Below, piece after piece: positions 6,336-10,101 of a DNA stretch of 10,101 bases (the first letter of the stretch is position 1; each line of letters begins with the position of its first letter). The position numbers and the translations under genes are program-made. Source of the stretch: JAGXQV01 sp041674485 (GTDB lineage: Bacteria; Pseudomonadota; Gammaproteobacteria; Burkholderiales; Sulfuricellaceae). The stretch covers positions 1 through 10,101 of the forward strand of contig JBAYVP010000181.1 in the NCBI GenBank assembly GCA_041674485.1. Direction: 5' to 3'. Under the pieces are notes generated by a model, which saw only the letters and a list, made by a program, of their open reading frames with translations, was not told the origin of the DNA and made no database searches.

Positions 6336-6953
6336 ATGTTGGAAGGGAAAGACCTCTGCTGTGTGCGGGGCGCACGGACATTGTTCAACCATTTGAATTT
6401 TACCTTGCGCGCCGGCGAGTTGCTGCAAGTGCAGGGCGCCAACGGCAGCGGCAAGACCAGTTTGCTGCGTATGTTGTGCGGCCTGACGTCGGCGGCGGAG
6501 GGCGAGATATGCTGGGACGGCGCGGAAATCGGCGGGCTGGGCGAGGCGTACCGCGAGAATTTGCTCTACCTCGGCCATCACAACGCCATCCAGGAATCCC
6601 TGAGCGCGCGCGAGAATCTCCAGGCAACGGCAGCTTTGGCGGGGGTCGCCCTCAATGAGAGCGAGGCAGGCGCCACACTGCGCCGCATGGGCTTGCTCGG
6701 GCGCGAGGATTTGCCGGTGCGCTTCCTCTCCCAGGGCCAAAAACGGCGGGTGGCGCTGGCGCGCTTGATGTGGAGCCAGGCGCCGCTGTGGGTGCTTGAC
6801 GAGCCCTTCGTCGCGCTCGACACAACGGCGCTCGCGTTGCTTGCCGGCGCCATCGCCGGCCATCTGGATGGTGGCGGATCGGTCGTGCTCACCAGCCACC
6901 AGATCGTTGAAATCGCCGGCAGGACGGCGCAAATTCTGAATCTTTCGGCATGA
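6336..6953 (+). CDS. ccmA: CcmA-like haem exporter ABC ATPase
   Basis: A 205-residue ATP-binding subunit resembling CcmA, which with CcmB, CcmC and CcmD releases haem-loaded CcmE in System I cytochrome c maturation. Visible motifs are Walker A GANGSGKT (34-41), signature LSQGQ (131-135), Walker B WVLDEP with Asp155-Glu156 and the H-loop His188 (LTSHQ). The LFNHLNFTLRAGELLQVQGANGSGKTSLLR wording is CcmA-like rather than that of a generic ABC transporter, described here in pieces: LFNHLNFTLRAGELL at 16-30 and TSLLRMLCG after the P-loop. The open frame extends to ATGs at 6306 and 6243 (the latter inside dgt), but family members begin near MLEGKDLCC, so 6336 is chosen; no start has a good ribosome site. 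No ccmB follows, so the transporter would need a membrane partner encoded elsewhere. A terminator comes next. Confidence 0.82.
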   Translation: MLEGKDLCCVRGARTLFNHLNFTLRAGELLQVQGANGSGKTSLLRMLCGLTSAAEGEICWDGAEIGGLGEAYRENLLYLGHHNAIQESLSARENLQATAALAGVALNESEAGATLRRMGLLGREDLPVRFLSQGQKRRVALARLMWSQAPLWVLDEPFVALDTTALALLAGAIAGHLDGGGSVVLTSHQIVEIAGRTAQILNLSA

Positions 6954-7000
6954 AACCGACTGTAACCGTTTAGACACCCTTCCAGCCATAACCTCATTTT

Positions 7001-7043
7001 CCCTTAAAAGTCCATAAAATGAAGCATATTAAGGGGTTTTTTT
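7001..7043 (+). terminator. Probable intrinsic terminator after ccmA
   Basis: CCCTTAA (7001-7007) pairs with TTAAGGG (7029-7035) across a 21-base loop, followed by G and a run of seven T. A second T run follows at about 7051-7057. The stem is short and AU-rich and the loop is long, so it may be only moderately strong. Its place after the last gene of the aroK-ccmA run fits. Confidence 0.55.
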
Positions 7044-7089
7044 AGTTGATTTTTTTGCATGGACTTGAGTAACTGCTTCCCTTTTGATT

Positions 7090-9228
7090 ATGATCGCTCC
7101 CGCTCCCCAAACCCTGCCTCTGGACGTCGCCTTACAACAGGCGGTCGCCCATCATCAAGCAGGGCGGTTGCGCGAAGCGGAGCAGCTTTACCGCGCCATC
7201 CTGCAAGCCTCGCCTTATCAGCCGGACGCCAACCACAACCTGGGAGTGCTGGCGATGCAAGTGGGGCAACCCGCAGCCGGCTTGCCCTTTTTGAAAACTG
7301 CGTTGGAAACCCATCCTGCCCAGGAGCAATACTCGCTGTCGTATGCCGAGGCGCTGCTGGCAACCGGCCAGGCAGAAACCGCGCTGGACGCTCTCCAGGC
7401 AGCCGGCTTTAACACCCCGGCGGTTCAAGCCCTGCGGCAGAAAGCCGAGACGGCCATACTGAATGCCGCTCCCGCAGAAATAAGCCGGCTGGCCGCCCTG
7501 TTCAATGCCGGGCGCTATGCGGAAATAGACGAGCGGGCGCGCTTGTTGATTGGTCGTTATCCCGATTACGGGTTGGCCTGGAAGGCGCTGGGTGCGTCTC
7601 TCCAGATGCAAGGGAAAAATGCCCTGACCGTTTTGCAAAGGGCTGCGGAACTTTTGCCCGACGATGCCGAGGCGCATTACAACCTGGGCAATACGCTGAG
7701 TGATCTGGGGCAAAACGAAGCGGCTGCGGCAAGTTATCGAAGGGCGCTGGCGCTTAGACCCGATTTTGCGGAAGCGCTTTTCAACTTGGGCAACGCGCTA
7801 CGGGACCTTCGGCAATTCGACGACGCGCTGGCAATCTATCGGAGGGCGCTGGAGATCAGACCCGACGATGCCGCAGCGTACAACAATCTGGGCAATACGC
7901 TGAACGATCTCGTGCAATTCGACCAAGCCATGGCAAGTTTTCGCCGGGCGCTGGAAATCAAACCCGACTACCTTGAGGCGCACAGCAACCTGCTATTCTC
8001 CTGCAACCTTCTGGCCAATCGCCCCCCGGCGGAAATATTGGCCGAAGCGCGGCGCTATGGCGAATCAGTGGCGCGCAAAGCCCGCCCGTACAAAATTTGG
8101 CACAACCCACCGGAACCTGACCGATGTTTGCGTATAGGGCTGGTTTCCGGCGATTTGCGCAATCATCCGGTAGGTTATTTTATGGAAAGCATACTGGCGG
8201 CGTTGGCGTCCCATGCTTCCGGTCGGTTGGAGTTTATCGCCTACCCCAATCATTTTCGCGCCGACGAGCTGACCGAACGGATCAAGCCCCTCTGCCACGG
8301 CTGGCATTCGGCGGTGGCGCTTTCCGACGAAAGCCTGGCGCAGCAGATACGCGACGACGGCATCGACATCCTGATTGATCTTTCGGGGCACACCGCCTAC
8401 AACCGCCTGCCCTTGTTCGCCTGGAAACCCGCGCCGATACAAGCCAGTTGGCTGGGCTACTTCGCTACCACAGGCGTAACCGCCATCGATTATCTCATCG
8501 CCGACCCCTGGACGCTGCCGAAAACCGAGGAAGCCTATTTCACCGAATCAATCCGACGCCTGCCGGAAACCCGGCTGTGCTTTACCCCGCCGGATATAGA
8601 CGTGGCCGTTTCAGCGCTGCCCGCCTTGGCGAACGGCCATATCACCTTCGGCTGTTTCAACAACCTGGCGAAGATGAATGATGACGTAGTGGCGCTGTGG
8701 GCGCGGGTGCTTGCGACTGTGCCGGACAGCCGCTTGTTCCTCAAGGCCAAGCAACTCCAGGGGGCTACGGTGCGGCAAAGCGTCAACGAGCGCTTCGCCG
8801 TCCACGGCATCGATGCGGCTCGGCTGACGCTGGAGGGTTACTCTCCCCGAGCGGAATATTTGGCCGCCTACCGGCGGGTGGACATCGTCCTTGATCCATT
8901 TCCTTACCCCGGCGGTACGACCAGCGCCGAAAGCCTGTGGATGGGCGCACCGGTGCTGACATTGGCAGGGGAGCGCTTCCTGTCGCGCCAGGGCGTCGGT
9001 TTGTTGATGAACGCCGGGCTGCCTGAATGGATTGCCGCCGACGCCGATGAGTATGTCGCTCGCGCGGCATCGCATGCCGCCGACTTGCAACGCCTGGCGG
9101 CGCTACGCGACGGACTGCGGCAACAGGTGTTGGCCTCGCCCCTCTTCGACGCCCCATGTTTTGCCCGCCATTTCGAAGTCGCCCTGCGTGACATGTGGCG
9201 GAAATGGTGCGCTTCGCGGATAGCGTGA
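7090..9228 (+). CDS. TPR O-GlcNAc transferase-like glycosyltransferase (GT41)
   Basis: A 712-residue protein with TPR repeats followed by a SPINDLY/OGT-type catalytic domain that would move a sugar from a nucleotide donor to Ser/Thr or other acceptor sites on cytosolic proteins. An N-terminal TPR (about 11-60) is followed by a less regular helical part; three near-identical 34-residue TPRs (195-296) share YNLGNTL-type helix A and YRRALEIRPD-type helix B. The catalytic half (about 345-705) has NHPVGYF with His359 (aligning with human OGT His498), LIDLSGHTAYNRL, GCFNNLAK with Lys528 (aligning with human Lys842), and a UDP-binding DPFPYPGGTT (602-611). Translation could start at TTG 7084 or ATG 7090; neither has a visible ribosome site. 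It stands alone after a terminator. Donor and acceptors are unknown; GT41 enzymes in bacteria include protein and flagellin glycosyltransferases. Confidence 0.9.
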   Translation: MIAPAPQTLPLDVALQQAVAHHQAGRLREAEQLYRAILQASPYQPDANHNLGVLAMQVGQPAAGLPFLKTALETHPAQEQYSLSYAEALLATGQAETALDALQAAGFNTPAVQALRQKAETAILNAAPAEISRLAALFNAGRYAEIDERARLLIGRYPDYGLAWKALGASLQMQGKNALTVLQRAAELLPDDAEAHYNLGNTLSDLGQNEAAAASYRRALALRPDFAEALFNLGNALRDLRQFDDALAIYRRALEIRPDDAAAYNNLGNTLNDLVQFDQAMASFRRALEIKPDYLEAHSNLLFSCNLLANRPPAEILAEARRYGESVARKARPYKIWHNPPEPDRCLRIGLVSGDLRNHPVGYFMESILAALASHASGRLEFIAYPNHFRADELTERIKPLCHGWHSAVALSDESLAQQIRDDGIDILIDLSGHTAYNRLPLFAWKPAPIQASWLGYFATTGVTAIDYLIADPWTLPKTEEAYFTESIRRLPETRLCFTPPDIDVAVSALPALANGHITFGCFNNLAKMNDDVVALWARVLATVPDSRLFLKAKQLQGATVRQSVNERFAVHGIDAARLTLEGYSPRAEYLAAYRRVDIVLDPFPYPGGTTSAESLWMGAPVLTLAGERFLSRQGVGLLMNAGLPEWIAADADEYVARAASHAADLQRLAALRDGLRQQVLASPLFDAPCFARHFEVALRDMWRKWCASRIA
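7675..7977 (+). repeat. Three tandem 102-base TPR-coding units
   Basis: Within the glycosyltransferase gene, three consecutive 34-codon units begin near 7675, 7777 and 7879. They share ...AACCTGGGCAATACGCTG-type and ...CGGAGGGCGCTGG-type blocks at DNA level. They are more alike than the N-terminal TPRs, which suggests recent internal duplication. Confidence 0.6.
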
Positions 9229-9312
9229 GCCAAATCGCAATCCGTCGCATGTGATGAGCTGGAGTTCCGTAGGATGTATACCTTGCCTCGCCACAATTTA
9301 CCGATTTAGCCG

Positions 9313-9358
9313 CGCCTCGCGGGATGCGATGCAACGCGGAAGTCGCGCCCGCGAGGCG
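9313..9358. repeat. 11-base-stem GC-rich hairpin
   Basis: CGCCTCGCGGG (9313-9323) and CCCGCGAGGCG (9348-9358) are perfect inverted copies around a 24-base loop. No T run follows, so it is not a standard terminator for the glycosyltransferase gene, though it could protect or stall a transcript. Confidence 0.6.
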
Positions 9359-9359
9359 A

Positions 9360-9470
9360 TGGATAAATGCGCAATTTGTGACCGCGTAACGTGTATGTTC
9401 AAAGAGCCGCTCCTTGTGTGTCGGTTTGCGAACATGCCAGCCCCCGGTAGCTACCGTTCGCATTTATCCA
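9360..9470. repeat. Nested inverted repeats with a 12-base palindrome
   Basis: TGGATAAATGCG (9360-9371) is exactly inverted as CGCATTTATCCA (9459-9470). Inside, ATGTTC (9395-9400) is inverted as GAACAT (9430-9435), and CGGTAGCTACCG (9445-9456) is a perfect palindrome next to the right arm. The arrangement could fold as a branched structure in RNA or single-stranded DNA, or mark the ends of a small element. It does not match any family I recognise. Confidence 0.55.
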
Positions 9471-9503
9471 AGTGGGCGCCCATGGTTGCCTCGCTATTCT
9501 TTA

Positions 9504-9532
9504 TTGCATAATTTTCCCGGAATAACTAAAAT
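9504..9532 (+). promoter_or_regulatory. Probable sigma-70 promoter of the ParC-like gene
   Basis: TTGCAT (9504-9509) and TAAAAT (9527-9532) are separated by exactly 17 bases in an AT-rich stretch. The -10 box matches consensus at five of six positions, the -35 box at three of six. Transcription would start about 9539, leaving a leader of roughly 27 bases. Confidence 0.5.
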
Positions 9533-9565
9533 GGGGAACCGTTATGGCATTCTTGGGAGATTAAA

Positions 9566-9976
9566 ATGGCCTATGACCTCGTTAATTTAAAAACTATTAA
9601 AGAGTTATCTGCCGCTGGTTCTGTACGTACAGCCCAAGTGGTTGGCGCCTGCGGTGGTTTTGCCGTGCAGTTTAACTATGGTCTGGCGATCAAAACCTTG
9701 CAAGCGAAGCGCGGGAACCCGCGCATTTTTAGAACGCTCGACGCTGTCGCAAAGACGGTGCGCGGCATAGGGGTCGCACGCCTGGAAGCCGATCTGGCAG
9801 GGTGGAACCCAGTTGAGCCGAGCTTACGTGTTCGAGACGAAAAAGCGCTCGCCCATCGCCAGTTGCAAAAGGCCATGACCACGATTCGACGCCGCGCCGA
9901 ATCGTTAAGCCCAGAAGATGCGCAGCGGCTGGCCGACGAAGCAACCCTCTATGCACGCACCGCGCAAAACAGCTAA
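9566..9976 (+). CDS. ParC-like plasmid partition/stability-type protein (tentative)
   Basis: A 136-residue soluble protein with no signal peptide or membrane segment. A strong GGGAGA site (9555-9560) lies five bases before the ATG, and a promoter lies just upstream, so this is a real gene. The N-terminal part, MAYDLVNLKTIKELSAAGSV then GGFAVQFNYGL, KTLQAKRGNPRIFRTLDAVA and IGVARLEADLAGWNP, resembles from memory small proteins annotated as plasmid partition protein ParC, which often sit beside toxin genes in mobile DNA. The C-terminal part (about 86-136) is a charged helical segment (ALAHRQLQKAMTTIRRRAESLSPEDAQ, in two pieces around TT) and looks different from that family's usual tail. No ParA, ParB or toxin gene lies inside the window. 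An antitoxin or accessory role is only a guess; function should be treated as unknown. Confidence 0.6.
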   Translation: MAYDLVNLKTIKELSAAGSVRTAQVVGACGGFAVQFNYGLAIKTLQAKRGNPRIFRTLDAVAKTVRGIGVARLEADLAGWNPVEPSLRVRDEKALAHRQLQKAMTTIRRRAESLSPEDAQRLADEATLYARTAQNS

Positions 9977-9978
9977 GG

Positions 9979-10028
9979 TACAGCATTTTCAATCAAGAAC
10001 AATTACAAAAATTATAGTTACAGCCTTT
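9979..10028 (+). repeat. TTACAGC repeat pair, copy 2
   Basis: TACAGCATTTTCAAT (9979-9993) and ATAGTTACAGCCTTT (10014-10028) repeat the two blocks seen at 3085-3120, the second block identically over 15 bases. The spacer is 20 bases here instead of five. It begins three bases after the stop codon of the ParC-like gene. Confidence 0.5.
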
Positions 10029-10049
10029 ATGCTCTAATGCAATAACAAA

Positions 10050-10100
10050 CGACAACAAATTGTCGCTTGTGAAGTTGCGATTTTCAAGTGAAGGTCGCAA
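10050..10100. repeat. Two small hairpins in the AT-rich tail
   Basis: CGACAA-CAAA-TTGTCG (10050-10065) is a six-base stem with a four-base loop, and TTGCGA (10075-10080) pairs with TCGCAA (10095-10100). Neither is followed by a T run within the window. They may belong to an element that continues beyond the right edge. Confidence 0.35.
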
Positions 10101-10101
10101 T

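Larger units (their letters stand above)
9229..9565. other. Gene-free spacer rich in inverted repeats
   Basis: A 337-base stretch without a convincing gene. An 86-codon open frame from GTG 9251 lacks a ribosome site and runs through both inverted repeats, so it is not called. The spacer contains an 11-base-stem hairpin, a pair of perfect 12-base inverted arms with a nested ATGTTC/GAACAT pair, a 12-base palindrome, and the promoter of the next gene. Each is listed separately. Confidence 0.6.

Noticed and set aside
7059..7412. Open frame starting at ATG 7059 upstream of the glycosyltransferase
   Set aside because: It is a frame-shifted shadow of the TPR-coding sequence with no ribosome site and no domain features.
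9384..9460. Possible integron attC-like site (GCGTAAC ... CCGTTCGC with nested pairing)
   Set aside because: The left box does not fit RYYYAAC and no matching GTTRRRY box is found at the right end; no integrase or cassette array is visible.
9251..9511. 86-codon open frame with several Cys between the glycosyltransferase and ParC-like genes
   Set aside because: GTG start without a ribosome site, no recognisable domain, and it runs through both inverted repeats.

Overview
The window looks like chromosomal DNA of a betaproteobacterium, possibly of the Gallionellaceae/Nitrosomonadales type. This is inferred from the aroK-aroB-dgt gene order, the protein motifs and moderately high GC in the housekeeping genes; no rRNA or other taxonomic marker is present. 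All supported genes are on the + strand. No tRNA, rRNA, CRISPR array, transposase or recognisable defence operon was seen.

Region 1 (1-2984) holds a hairpin-bearing leader and two tandem genes for exported proteins. The first is an Ig-like secreted protein of unknown function. The second is a seven-motif RCC1-repeat (beta-propeller type) protein with a Thr/Pro-rich linker and a Tyr-rich C-terminal domain. They are 43 bases apart and probably co-transcribed. Region 2 (2985-3529) has no gene and is a mosaic of repeats: two 61-base inverted arms (57/61 identical), a third partial copy of the arm end, two strong hairpins of types that recur in bacterial genomes, and a TTACAGC repeat pair that reappears at the right end of the window.

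Region 3 (3530-7043) is the housekeeping block. aroK and aroB (shikimate pathway) overlap by 13 bases, and aroB and dgt (dNTP triphosphohydrolase) overlap by 11. A ccmA-like haem-exporter ATPase gene follows without ccmB, and a probable intrinsic terminator closes the block. Region 4 (7084-9228) is one large gene for a TPR protein with a bacterial O-GlcNAc-transferase-like (GT41) catalytic domain, a candidate cytosolic protein glycosyltransferase. Region 5 (9229-10101) is accessory-looking. It has a 337-base spacer with nested inverted repeats, then a small gene with its own promoter and strong ribosome binding site whose product resembles plasmid ParC-type proteins, then an AT-rich tail with small hairpins.

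The metabolic genes form one plausible transcription unit. The flanking exported pair, the repeat mosaic and the ParC-like gene look like separately acquired material. No complete new system can be claimed. The best candidates for something undescribed are the inverted-repeat mosaic upstream of aroK, the nested inverted repeats upstream of the ParC-like gene, and the exported Ig-like/RCC1 pair.
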